Shown here: positions 45,682 through 53,948 of the stretch, in pieces | How positions within the stretch are numbered: position 1 is the first letter of the stretch | How the letters are laid out: each line of letters begins with the position of its first letter | NCBI GenBank assembly: GCA_900167895.1 | Contig: FUZR01000003.1 | Location: 62,001 to 126,000, forward strand | DNA: 64,000 bases | Source: Bacteroidales bacterium WCE2004 | GTDB lineage: Bacteria > Bacteroidota > Bacteroidia > Bacteroidales > UBA932 | Direction of reading: 5' to 3' | Program-made: the position numbers and the translations under genes | The notes under the pieces: model-generated | What the model saw: the letters and a program-made list of their open reading frames with translations, nothing else | What the model was told of the DNA's origin: nothing | Database searches by the model: none

Positions 45682-46401
45682 TTAATCTGTGACTGGGCGG
45701 ACAGGAAGCCCATGGCTGCGAAACAGTGTTTCCGTCTCGATTGAACGGGGCCAACCCGTGTGCCAGCCAAGCGAACCTCCCGGGAAGAAAGAGAAGCACC
45801 ACGCTTCGACCGGATTGTCCGAATTGAGGGAAGAAGTCCAGTACTGCCCAGTCTTGGAGGGCTCTACGGGTGCAACTCCCATCCAGACACCGGAGGCCGG
45901 AAGGTATATGGAGTTGCCATTCTTTTTGCTGGTAACCTTGAAGCCCCCTATCAGAACCTTGAAATCCCCTTCTTCGGACGCCCTCTGCGTCCAAGCCCAA
46001 GAGCAATTCTCCAGGAGTTCGGTCCATTCTTCTGCGGTAGGAATCCGCCAATTCTCACCCCATTTTTGACAAGCGACATCGTCGGCGCTGTCCAGGCGCG
46101 TCTTTCCGTCCGAACCGCAATACTCCGTGAGGACCGAAGGATCCTGCTTGTCGAGCAAAATCTCATCCATATCAGAATAATCGGGCGTATTACTCATGCT
46201 GTAGTTCCTCCACCAATAGCTCTCCTTCGCCTCAACCTCGCCCCAGGCAAAATAGCTGCCGACGTCGAAGGTCGACGACGCACCGACATTGCAGGATGCC
46301 CATTTGACGCTCAGCCCCAGATCGACGGCTTCCTGCGCAAAGCCCGTCCGGGCGCTCAGCCCCAGGACGGCGAGAACAAGAATAAAATGCAATTTCTTCA
46401 T
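45682..46401 (-). CDS. FISUMP-domain exported protein
   Basis: 239 residues with a signal peptide (MKKLHFILVLAVLGLSARTGFAQ). The mature part shows the Fibrobacter-type major paralogous domain: VDLGLSVKWASCNVGA, YFAWGE, WRIPTAEEWTELL, IYLPASGVW and YWTSSL. This C-type-lectin-like fold probably binds or displays something at the envelope. The gene lies exactly between the tRNA-Leu(UAA) gene and a 28-bp copy of that tRNA's 3' end, and has its own promoter. Confidence 0.82.
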   Translation of the reverse strand: MKKLHFILVLAVLGLSARTGFAQEAVDLGLSVKWASCNVGASSTFDVGSYFAWGEVEAKESYWWRNYSMSNTPDYSDMDEILLDKQDPSVLTEYCGSDGKTRLDSADDVACQKWGENWRIPTAEEWTELLENCSWAWTQRASEEGDFKVLIGGFKVTSKKNGNSIYLPASGVWMGVAPVEPSKTGQYWTSSLNSDNPVEAWCFSFFPGGSLGWHTGWPRSIETETLFRSHGLPVRPVTD

Positions 46402-46429
46402 TGAAGTGATTCATATGTGGTTCGGGTAA

Positions 46430-46460
46430 TAAAGTTAGGCATTCCCACCCAATAATCAAA
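46430..46460 (-). promoter_or_regulatory. Promoter of the FISUMP gene
   Basis: Minus-strand TTTG (46457-46460), 19 nt, TAACTTTA (46430-46437), one mismatch at the last base of the -7 box. Confidence 0.55.
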
Positions 46461-46481
46461 AACCATTTCAGCATAACGCAA

Positions 46482-46509
46482 AGAGAGCACCGGATAATCG
46501 GTGCTCTCT
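46482..46509 (-). terminator. Hairpin after tRNA-Leu(UAA)
   Basis: An 11-bp stem AGAGAGCACCG/CGGTGCTCTCT with a 6-nt loop, starting 3 nt after the tRNA. The T-run is short (TTT), so termination may be partial or the hairpin may aid 3' processing. Confidence 0.55.
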
Positions 46510-46511
46510 TG

Positions 46512-46811
46512 TGCCTCGGGCGGGACTCGAACCCGCACGGCCGTTTCGGGCCAAGGGATTTTCTTACCACTATGGCTTTCGCCACCAGTCGTTGTTTGTG
46601 GTCCGGACTATTCCTTCACCGTGGATCCTCGATCTTTAGGTGTGTCGTGTCTAGTCTCTGCACCTTCCTCCTGCCGGAGGCTTGGCTCAAGATTACCATC
46701 GGCATTATCCGTTAAGGCTTCCTTGACTTTACGACATTCTACGTCATCCCTTTCGGAATGCGCACTCAAATTTGTCTAAGTCCCTCGTGTCTACCATTCC
46801 ACCACCAAGGC
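46512..46811 (-). tRNA. tRNA-Leu (anticodon UAA), interrupted by a group I intron
   Basis: Exon 1 is 46778-46811 (34 nt) and exon 2 is 46512-46562 (51 nt); together they give an 85-nt class II tRNA. The acceptor GCCTTGG/CCGAGGC pairs with one G-U, the spliced anticodon loop is CTTAAAA on stem GGGA/TCCC, the variable arm is long, and the T arm is GCGGG-TTCGAGT-CCCGC. CCA is not encoded. The intron sits between U34 and A35. Confidence 0.92.
46563..46777 (-). ncRNA. Group I intron in tRNA-Leu(UAA)
   Basis: 215 nt, no ORF. P1: exon ACTT pairs with intron GAGT (46764-46767), leaving the required U-G pair at the 5' splice site. Early hairpin CATTCC-GAAA-GGGATG. The P/Q-like AATCTTGAGCCAAGCC is present. 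P7: R-side GACTA (46652-46656) with S-side TAGTC (46606-46610, in GGAATAGTCC). Late hairpin TGGC-GAAA-GCCA. The last base is the terminal G (46563). Same insertion site as the cyanobacterial/plastid tRNA-Leu intron. Confidence 0.9.
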
Positions 46812-46818
46812 GTGGGTG

Positions 46819-46848
46819 CAAAGGTAGCTATTTTTCGTCAACTACCAA
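46819..46848 (-). promoter_or_regulatory. Promoter of tRNA-Leu(UAA)
   Basis: Minus-strand TTG (46846-46848), 19 nt, -7 box TACCTTTG (46819-46826), 7 nt before the tRNA 5' end. Confidence 0.75.
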
Positions 46849-46869
46849 TGCCCCGGGATATCTGCGGGT

Positions 46870-48354
46870 CTAGCGGCCGCCCATGCCGAAGAATCCGCGC
46901 GGCTCGGTCCTGGCCTCGGGGTCGATGACCTTGGCCACGGTCGCGGCGATCTTGCGGGCGCCCTGCTGGGTCGGATGGATGCCGTCCGGCAGGTAAAGGG
47001 CCTCCTGGCCCTCGAAGGCCGTATGGAGGTCGATCACGCCGGCGAGGCCGTTCTTCTTGACGGCCTTCTCGATGATCGGGATGATCTCCCCGGCAATAAC
47101 CTGCTCGTCGATGGTCCAGCTGTCCTTGATGGCCGGAATCGGCGTGCAGAGGTAGATCTTCGGCTGCGAAGGCAGGGCCTTGAGCGCGTCGACCATCTTC
47201 TGCAGGTCGCCGGCGAACTCCTTCTTGTGGGCCCAGTTGTAGCCCTTGGAGTCGTTGGTGCCGAGCTTGATGACGACCACGTCGGGCTGGAACGCGAGCG
47301 CATCCTGCCAGGCGAGTTCGTTCATATACGGGTAGTCGCCGGAATTCATCACGGTGCGGGCGCTCACGCCGAAGTTGCGCACCCAGTAGTTGTCGCCGAG
47401 CATCGTCTGCATCTGGGCGGGATAGCCGTTGAGGGCACGCAGGTCTATGCCGTCGCCGTCGGTAATGCTGTCACCGATGCAGGCCACGCGGACGGCGCCC
47501 GGTTTCGGGGCCTTGAGCCTTTCCAGCCAGGAGGAGAGGTCGGAGACCATCTGGTCGTGGTAGGCGAAGAAAGGCATATAGCCGTAGCCGTGGCCGCCGG
47601 TCGGGTAGATGTGCAGCGAGCAGTCGTTGCCGGCGTTGCGCATCGCGGTGTAGTAGGCGACGGCGTTCGGCACGGGCGGGACGAGGTTGTCGTCGCTCGA
47701 CAGCACGATGAAGGCGGGCGGGGTGAGGTGGCTGCGGACCTGGTACTGGTTGCTGTAGAGGCGCACCAGTTCAGGGTCGGCCTGCTGGTCGCCGAGCAGG
47801 CCGTCCAGCGAGCCCTGGTGCGTGCCGGGGCCCATCGTGATGACCGGATAGACCAGGATCTGGAAATTCGGGCGCAGCTCGTAGGGCGTGTGCGTGGCGA
47901 TCGTGGAGGCGAGGTGGCCGCCGGCGGACGAGCCCATGATGCCGATGTCGTCGGGATTCAGGCTCCAGACGGCGGCGCTGTCGCGCATCGTGCGCATCGC
48001 GTTCTCCACATCCGTGAACGGCAGGCTGCGGTCGCCGTGGGGGATGCGGTAGTTGACCAGCGCGAAGGCGATGCCGCGCTCGTTGAAGAACGGCGCCCAG
48101 GCGGCGCCTTCGTGCGTGTTGGACAGGACGGCGTATCCGCCGCCCGGGCAGCACACGACGCCGCGGCCGCTCGGCTCCTGCGGCAGGTACACCACCATCT
48201 GCGCGGCCCCGTCGGGCGTGAGGTCCAGGGTGAACTGGCGCGCCGGACGGGCAAGCCCCTCGGGCTCGGCGGCCTGTCCGAACGGGAAACCGGGCTGCGC
48301 GCCGGCGGTCAGCGTGGCGGCGAGCAGCAGGGAAACAATCAGGATCTTTCTCAT
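46870..48354 (-). CDS. Exported two-domain esterase: alpha/beta hydrolase plus SGNH hydrolase
   Basis: 494 residues with a signal peptide (MRKILIVSLLLAATLTAGAQ). Domain 1 (about 55-285) is a BD-FAE/acetyl-esterase-like alpha/beta hydrolase with oxyanion CCPGGGY, Ser143 in GSSAGG, Asp near 222 and His255 (GGHGYG). Domain 2 (about 286-480) is an SGNH/GDSL hydrolase with Ser296 in GDSITDG, GTND and DGIHP. Both active sites look complete, so it may remove two kinds of acyl or feruloyl/acetyl groups from plant glycans in the periplasm. Fits the xylan-type enzymes nearby. Confidence 0.88.
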   Translation of the reverse strand: MRKILIVSLLLAATLTAGAQPGFPFGQAAEPEGLARPARQFTLDLTPDGAAQMVVYLPQEPSGRGVVCCPGGGYAVLSNTHEGAAWAPFFNERGIAFALVNYRIPHGDRSLPFTDVENAMRTMRDSAAVWSLNPDDIGIMGSSAGGHLASTIATHTPYELRPNFQILVYPVITMGPGTHQGSLDGLLGDQQADPELVRLYSNQYQVRSHLTPPAFIVLSSDDNLVPPVPNAVAYYTAMRNAGNDCSLHIYPTGGHGYGYMPFFAYHDQMVSDLSSWLERLKAPKPGAVRVACIGDSITDGDGIDLRALNGYPAQMQTMLGDNYWVRNFGVSARTVMNSGDYPYMNELAWQDALAFQPDVVVIKLGTNDSKGYNWAHKKEFAGDLQKMVDALKALPSQPKIYLCTPIPAIKDSWTIDEQVIAGEIIPIIEKAVKKNGLAGVIDLHTAFEGQEALYLPDGIHPTQQGARKIAATVAKVIDPEARTEPRGFFGMGGR

Positions 48355-48370
48355 ATAGATTGGTTATTAA

Positions 48371-49684
48371 TCAGAAATACTTCTTTTCCTGGCGGTCCAG
48401 CGAGATGAAGATGAACAGCATCACGGAGAACGCCCACAGCGACGAGCCGCCGTAGCTGAGCAGCGGCAGCGGGATGCCGATCACCGGCATCAGGCCGATG
48501 GTCATCCCGATGTTGATGAACAGGTGCATGAACAGGCACGCGGCCAGACAGTAGCCATAAATCCGCGTGAACGACTCCCGGCTCTTGTCGGCGTCCGAGA
48601 TGATGCGCCAGATCATGAACACATACAGCAGGATCACGGCCAGGCAGCCCAGGAAGCCCCACTCCTCCCCCACGGTACAGAAGATGAAGTCGGTGCTCTG
48701 CTCCGGCACGAAGCCGTAGGTGGTCTGCGTCCCCTGCAGGTAGCCCTTGCCGGAGAAGCCGCCGGAGCCGATGGCGATCATCGACTGCCGGACGTTGTAG
48801 CCCACGCCCGCCGGGTCCTCCTTCAGGCCGAGCAGGACCTCGATGCGCTTGCGCTGGTGGTCCTGGAGGACGTTGTTGAACACGAAATCCGTGGCGAAGA
48901 CCACCATCACGCCCGCCACGAAGGCGAGCACGGTGCGGGTCAGCGCCGTGCGGCGCCGGACGCGCTCCTCCCGCCGGCTGCTGCGCAGCACCTGGAGGAA
49001 ATAGCCGAGGCACACGGCCAGCAGCACCGCCACCGGCACCCATCCGGGTGCGATGAGGGTCAGGATGAACAGCAGGATCGCCATGCCCATCAGGAACAGC
49101 CACCAGCCCGACAGGCCCTCGCGGTACAGCACGAAGATGAAGCCGACATAGACCAGGGCGGAACCCGTCTCGCTCTCCCCCAGGATGGCCAGCATCGGCA
49201 GGCCGATGATGGCGGCCACCCACAGGAAATGCCTGCGGTTGGACAGGCGGAAGGCCGGTTTGCTCATCACCGCCGCCAGCAGCAGCGAGGTGGTGATCTT
49301 GGATATCTCGGCCGGCTGGAACTTGACGGGGCCCAGCTCGAACCAGGAATGCGAGCCCTTGACGTCCCGGCTCACGAAGATGACCAGCACCAGCAGGAAG
49401 AACACGCCGATGTAGGCATAAGGCGAAAGGACCTCCCAGAGCCGCGGATGGATGACGAACAGGATGAGCAGGTCCAGCGCGAACGCGGTCAGCATCCAGA
49501 TGAACTGCTTGCCGCTGCGCGCGCTCCAGTCGAAGATGGAAGACGGTTCCGTGCTGTGGATGGACGCATAGATGTTCATCCAGCCGATCAGGATGAGCAG
49601 CAGGTAGCAGCCCACCAGCCACCAGTCCACGGTCTTTCCAAGTCCCCGGTCGAAGGAGCCGGGCATTCCGTCTGCCTGTCTCAT
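48371..49684 (-). CDS. rodA: Rod-shape peptidoglycan polymerase RodA
   Basis: 437 residues with about ten transmembrane helices, of the SEDS family. KVTTSLLLAA-like WxxAEISKITT region (KFQPAEISKITTSLLLA), GESETGSALVYVGFIFVLYREG, and a C-terminal PVIGIPLPLLSYGGSSLWA, the family signature. It polymerises glycan strands during cell elongation together with PBP2 encoded 1 bp upstream. Last gene of the mre operon. Confidence 0.95.
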   Translation of the reverse strand: MRQADGMPGSFDRGLGKTVDWWLVGCYLLLILIGWMNIYASIHSTEPSSIFDWSARSGKQFIWMLTAFALDLLILFVIHPRLWEVLSPYAYIGVFFLLVLVIFVSRDVKGSHSWFELGPVKFQPAEISKITTSLLLAAVMSKPAFRLSNRRHFLWVAAIIGLPMLAILGESETGSALVYVGFIFVLYREGLSGWWLFLMGMAILLFILTLIAPGWVPVAVLLAVCLGYFLQVLRSSRREERVRRRTALTRTVLAFVAGVMVVFATDFVFNNVLQDHQRKRIEVLLGLKEDPAGVGYNVRQSMIAIGSGGFSGKGYLQGTQTTYGFVPEQSTDFIFCTVGEEWGFLGCLAVILLYVFMIWRIISDADKSRESFTRIYGYCLAACLFMHLFINIGMTIGLMPVIGIPLPLLSYGGSSLWAFSVMLFIFISLDRQEKKYF

Positions 49685-49685
49685 A

Positions 49686-51509
49686 TCAGAAGAATCGGGT
49701 GGTCATCATGCGGTCCTCCATATACTGCCGTTCCGGAGAAATCTCGCCGTTGAGATACTTCTCCAGCATCAGCGAAGCCACCGGCAGCGCCCAGGTGGCG
49801 CCAAAACCGGCGTTCTCGACATACGCGGCCACGGCAATCTTCGGATTGTCCTTGGGCGCGAAACAGATGAACACGGAATTGTCCTTTCCGTGGGGGTTCT
49901 GGGCGGTGCCGGTCTTGCCGCACACGTCCAGGCCCGGGATGCGGGCGCTGAAGGCGGTGCCGCCCGCCGAGCCGCCGCCGTTGACGGCCATGTACATGCC
50001 CTCCACGGCCGTATGGAAATGGGTGGTGTCCACCATCGTGTACTGCCGCTCCTTGTATTTGGGGTCGATCTCGACCCCGTCGGAATCCTTGACGATGTGG
50101 GGAATGTAGTAGTAGCCGCGGTTGGCCATGATGGCCGCGAGGTTCGCGATCTGCAGCGGCGTTGCGCCGATCTCGCCCTGTCCGATGGACAGCGAGATCA
50201 CGGTCTGGAAGCGCCAGGCGCCCTTGCCGTAGATCTTGTCATAGAAGGCCGAGGTCGGGATGTTGCCGCCCAGCTCGGACGGGAAGTCGCTGCCGAGCTT
50301 GCGGCCGAAGCCGAAGCTCTGCACATACTCGCGCCAGACGTCCAGGGCCTCCGCCGTGTTCTTGTATTTCTTGTTGTCCAGGATGTTGCGGAAGACGTAG
50401 CAGAAATAGCCATTGCACGAAGTGGCGATGGCGCTCAGCAGGTTCAGCGGCGAGGCGTGGCCGTGGCAGCCGAGCCGGCGGTTGTTGCCGTACGGGAAGC
50501 CGTAGTTGCACGGATACATGTTGGACGGCTGCAGGACGCCTTCCTGCAGGCCGATCAGGCCGTTGATCAGCTTGAACACGGAGCCCGGCGGGTAGGACGC
50601 CATCACCGTGCGGTTGAACATCGGTTTGCGCGGGTCGCGCGAAATCTCGGCGTAGTGCTTGCCGATGTCGCTCAGCACGTCCACGTCGATGCCGGGGCTC
50701 GAGACCATCGCCAGGATCTCGCCGGTGGACGGCTCGATGGCGACGACCGACCCCACCTTGCCGGCCATCAGCTGCTGGCCGTACTGCTGCAGGTGCGCGT
50801 CGATCGTGGAGACGACGTCCTTGCCGGGCTCGGCTTCCTTGTCGTCCTCCCCGTCCATGTAGGGCGACTGCACGCGGTTGCGGGAGTCGCGCAGGAAGAT
50901 GTGGTAGCCCTTGACGCCGCGCAAGTCCGCTTCGCGGGCCGCTTCCAGGCCGGTCTTGCCGACATAGTCGCCCGAGCGGTAGTCGGGATGGTTCTTGATG
51001 AAGTCCGCATCCACCTCGGAGATGTAGCCGAGCAGGTTGCCGCCGGCGTTGAAGGGATACTGGCGCACGCTGCGCACCTCGGCCTTGAAGCCGGGGAAGC
51101 GGTAGGACTCCTCGATGAAGCGGATGTAGTTCTCCTGCGGGATGTGCTTGAGCAGCGTGAGGGTCTGCCAGCCGATGCGGGTGCGGTACTTGCGGTAGTA
51201 GGCCATCCGCTCGCGGATGAAATCCGCCTCCACGCCCAGCGCCTCCGCCAGGGCCAGCGTGTCGAAGGGGGCCACGTCGCGCGGCGTCACCGCGATGTCG
51301 TAGCAGACTTCGTTGCCCACGAGGATCTCGCCGTTGCGGTCGTAGATGACGCCGCGCGGCGGGTAGATGTAGTTGTAGACCATCGAGTTGTTCGATGCGT
51401 CACGCTTGTATTTGTCGTTGATGATCTGGATGTAGAACAGCTTCACCAGCAACAGGGCCGCCACGGCCACGAGGCCGAAGAGCAGACGGTTCTTGCGGTT
51501 CATCTCCAT
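49686..51509 (-). CDS. mrdA: Penicillin-binding protein 2 (elongation transpeptidase)
   Basis: 607 residues: N-terminal membrane helix (about 8-26), dimerisation domain (PPRGVIYDRNGEILVGNEV), then transpeptidase with SVFK active site (near residue 310, in YPPGSVFKLINGL), SCN (ATSCNGYF) and KTGTAQNP. It cross-links peptidoglycan on the periplasmic face as partner of RodA. It overlaps mreD by 10 bp. Confidence 0.95.
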   Translation of the reverse strand: MEMNRKNRLLFGLVAVAALLLVKLFYIQIINDKYKRDASNNSMVYNYIYPPRGVIYDRNGEILVGNEVCYDIAVTPRDVAPFDTLALAEALGVEADFIRERMAYYRKYRTRIGWQTLTLLKHIPQENYIRFIEESYRFPGFKAEVRSVRQYPFNAGGNLLGYISEVDADFIKNHPDYRSGDYVGKTGLEAAREADLRGVKGYHIFLRDSRNRVQSPYMDGEDDKEAEPGKDVVSTIDAHLQQYGQQLMAGKVGSVVAIEPSTGEILAMVSSPGIDVDVLSDIGKHYAEISRDPRKPMFNRTVMASYPPGSVFKLINGLIGLQEGVLQPSNMYPCNYGFPYGNNRRLGCHGHASPLNLLSAIATSCNGYFCYVFRNILDNKKYKNTAEALDVWREYVQSFGFGRKLGSDFPSELGGNIPTSAFYDKIYGKGAWRFQTVISLSIGQGEIGATPLQIANLAAIMANRGYYYIPHIVKDSDGVEIDPKYKERQYTMVDTTHFHTAVEGMYMAVNGGGSAGGTAFSARIPGLDVCGKTGTAQNPHGKDNSVFICFAPKDNPKIAVAAYVENAGFGATWALPVASLMLEKYLNGEISPERQYMEDRMMTTRFF

Positions 51510-52015
51510 CGCTCGCCGGTCTGTTCAAGCATCAGGTAGGCGATAGCCATGGATACGGCGGAGCTCGCCAGCAGGGAGATGCCGAACTTGAGGGCGCCGA
51601 AGCCCAGGGAATACATCCCGGCGCCGTCCACCCAGATGTGGATGATGAGGTAGATCGCCGTCAGGATGACGATGCAGAGCAGGAATTTCGGCCAGCCCTG
51701 CCGGTGGAAGGAGAGGTCTTCGCCGCGGGCGAAGAGTTCGGAGCCGAAGGCCAGCCGGACCACGCTCTGGCGCATCAGCGCCACGGGGACCAGTGCGAGG
51801 GAGGTCAGCCCGAGCTGCCCGGTCACGAGGAAATCGGCCACCAGGCCCGACAGGAAGGCCACGACCATCGTGCGGACCGTTCCGTACCGGAGCGGGAGGC
51901 ACAGGATGAGCGCGGGCAGGTAGACCAGCAACAGGTACTGCGTGAAATTGAAATAATTCCACACGGCCACCTGGGCCAGGAACAGCAGGATGAATTTGAT
52001 GGCCGAAAGTTTCAT
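51500..52015 (-). CDS. mreD: Rod shape-determining protein MreD
   Basis: 171 residues with five or six transmembrane helices (IKFILLFLAQVAVWNYFNFTQYLLL, VAFLSGLVADFLVTGQLGL), the expected size and layout for MreD, which links MreC to the elongation machinery. Assigned by position between mreC and mrdA as much as by sequence, because MreD proteins diverge widely. It overlaps mreC by 4 bp. Confidence 0.88.
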   Translation of the reverse strand: MKLSAIKFILLFLAQVAVWNYFNFTQYLLLVYLPALILCLPLRYGTVRTMVVAFLSGLVADFLVTGQLGLTSLALVPVALMRQSVVRLAFGSELFARGEDLSFHRQGWPKFLLCIVILTAIYLIIHIWVDGAGMYSLGFGALKFGISLLASSAVSMAIAYLMLEQTGERWR

Positions 52016-52845
52016 CGCGCGTCCTCCGTCTTTTCTTCCAGCGAAAGGATCTCCGTCCGCTCCAGGTTCTCCACCACGGTCACGTAGCGCAGCGCGGCGA
52101 AATCCTGGAACAGGAACACCTCCACCTGCAGGGTGGATCCGTCCACGAGACGCGCGTCGCCGGTGACTCCGATCGGAAGGCCCGGAGGGAAGATCGTCGA
52201 ATAGCCGCTGGTCCGGACGGTGTCGCCCGGCGTGATTTCATAATGCGGCGGGAGGTCGCGCAGGATGGCGCGGCCCGTGCCGCGGCCGTCCCAGGAGAGG
52301 GGCGCCACGATGTCGGTCCGCCCGAGCCGCGCGCCCACGCTCATCTCGGGATTCATGAGCGTCAGGCCATAGGCGTAGTGCCGGTCCACCGCCTCGACGA
52401 TGCCGACCACGCCGCGGTCGGAAATGATGCCCGACTGCGGGCGGATACCGTCTTCGGATCCTTTGTTGAGGATGATGTAGTTGCGCGTGCGGTTGCGGCT
52501 CATCTTGACGACGGTCGCCGGCGTGAAGCGGTAGCTGGCCGCTTCGCGCTCCGCCATCCTGTCCAGCTCCTCCTGCGCCACATCGCGGCGCTCATAGGCG
52601 CGCAGGCGCTCCTGCAGCCGGGCGTTCTCCGCCTGGAGATCCCGGTTGAGGCGGTCGAGCTGGAACTGGCTGCGCACCGTCTCGCCGCTGCCCCACAAGA
52701 AGGCCATGGTGCGGTGCGACATTCGCGTGAGCCAGATATTCTGCATCGTCGAACTGCCATGCAACAATGCGAGCGCAGCAACCTCCAACAGGATGAAGGT
52801 TGCCGCGCACACGAAATAGGATGACGTTTTCTGACCCCGCGGCAT
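52012..52845 (-). CDS. mreC: Rod shape-determining protein MreC
   Basis: 277 residues: one N-terminal membrane helix (about 10-30), a coiled coil (about 65-105, LDRLNRDLQAENARLQERL), then the MreC beta-barrel half (GSEDGIRPQSGIISDRGVVG, GDTVRTSGYSTIFPPGLPIG). Periplasmic scaffold of the elongasome that activates PBP2. It begins 1 bp after mreB. Confidence 0.93.
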   Translation of the reverse strand: MPRGQKTSSYFVCAATFILLEVAALALLHGSSTMQNIWLTRMSHRTMAFLWGSGETVRSQFQLDRLNRDLQAENARLQERLRAYERRDVAQEELDRMAEREAASYRFTPATVVKMSRNRTRNYIILNKGSEDGIRPQSGIISDRGVVGIVEAVDRHYAYGLTLMNPEMSVGARLGRTDIVAPLSWDGRGTGRAILRDLPPHYEITPGDTVRTSGYSTIFPPGLPIGVTGDARLVDGSTLQVEVFLFQDFAALRYVTVVENLERTEILSLEEKTEDAR

Positions 52846-52846
52846 C

Positions 52847-53875
52847 CTAACGCATCAGGAAGGAATACCGGTCGGTGTGCTTGAGCGCATCGCATGTGCC
52901 GCGCGCCACGGCGTGGAGCGGATCTTCGGCCACATGGAAGGCGATATTGACCTTGTCCTGGAAGCGCCGGGCCAGGCCGCGCAGCAGGGCGCCGCCGCCG
53001 GACAGATAGATGCCGTTCTCCACGATGTCGGCGTAGAGCTCCGGCGGGGTGTTCTCCAGGACGTGCAGGATGGACGTCTCGATCTTGGCGATGGATTTGT
53101 CGAGGCAATGGGCGATCTCCTGGTGGGTGATCGTGGCCTCGACCGGGTGCGCCGTCATGAGGTTCGGGCCGCGCACGATGAACGGCTCGGGCTGCTCGTC
53201 TTCGGGCAGGTCGGGAATCACGGCGCCTACAGCCATCTTGATCTTCTCGGCGGTGATCTCACCGACCTTGATGTTGTGCTGCTGGCGGAGGTAGTACTGG
53301 ATGTCGCTCGTGAACACGTCGCCGGCCGTACGGATGCTGTCCTGCTGGACCAGGCCGCCCAGGGAGATCACGGCGATCTCCGTGGTACCGCCACCGATGT
53401 CGACGACCATGTTGCCCTGCGGTGCCTCGACGTTGAGACCAATACCGAGGGCTGCCGCCATCGGCTCGAAGATCAGGAAGACGTCGCGACCGCCGGCGTG
53501 CTCGGTGGAGTCGCGCACGGCGCGGATCTCCACCTCCGTGGAGCCGGAGGGGATGCCCACCACCACCTTGAGGTTGGGGGTGAAGAGCTGGCGGTGACGG
53601 CCGCCGGCCTGCTTGATGAAGCCGCGGATCATCATCTCCGCCGCATTGAAGTCGGCGATCACGCCGTCGCGCAGGGGGCGGACGGTCTTGACGCCGGGAC
53701 TCGTGCGTTCGTGCATCAGTTTGGCCTGCGTGCCAAGGGCGATGCATTTGCCCGTATTATTGTCGATAGCCACGATGCTGGGCTCGTCCAACACGATCTG
53801 GTCGTTCTGATAGATGACGGTGTTGGCGGTGCCGAGGTCGATGGCCAGCTCCTGATTCAGGAAAGAAAATGCCAT
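52847..53875 (-). CDS. mreB: Rod shape-determining actin homologue MreB
   Basis: 342 residues. Actin-type phosphate loops (IDLGTANTVIYQ at the N-terminus, VVDIGGGTTEIAVISLGG near 155-175) and the adenosine site (LSGGGALLRGL) are intact. It forms short membrane filaments that orient wall synthesis. First gene of mreB-mreC-mreD-mrdA-rodA, a conserved order. Confidence 0.97.
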   Translation of the reverse strand: MAFSFLNQELAIDLGTANTVIYQNDQIVLDEPSIVAIDNNTGKCIALGTQAKLMHERTSPGVKTVRPLRDGVIADFNAAEMMIRGFIKQAGGRHRQLFTPNLKVVVGIPSGSTEVEIRAVRDSTEHAGGRDVFLIFEPMAAALGIGLNVEAPQGNMVVDIGGGTTEIAVISLGGLVQQDSIRTAGDVFTSDIQYYLRQQHNIKVGEITAEKIKMAVGAVIPDLPEDEQPEPFIVRGPNLMTAHPVEATITHQEIAHCLDKSIAKIETSILHVLENTPPELYADIVENGIYLSGGGALLRGLARRFQDKVNIAFHVAEDPLHAVARGTCDALKHTDRYSFLMR

Positions 53876-53901
53876 AGCGTAACCGGTTACTGATTGAATT
53901 A

Positions 53902-53909
53902 CAAATGTA
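53902..53909 (-). promoter_or_regulatory. -7 box of the mre operon
   Basis: Minus-strand TACATTTG, 26 nt before the mreB ATG; no clear -33 TTG. Confidence 0.5.
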
Positions 53910-53921
53910 AATAAAAATCCT

Positions 53922-53929
53922 TAATTTTG
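53922..53929 (+). promoter_or_regulatory. -7 box of ispD
   Basis: TAATTTTG, 19 nt before the ATG at 53949, divergent from the mre promoter with only 12 bp between the boxes. Confidence 0.5.
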
Positions 53930-53948
53930 TGGAAAGAAAACATCTTTT

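Noticed and set aside
46501..46779. Plus-strand open frame across the tRNA-Leu(UAA) region
   Set aside because: It is antisense to the tRNA exons and group I intron and has no protein features.
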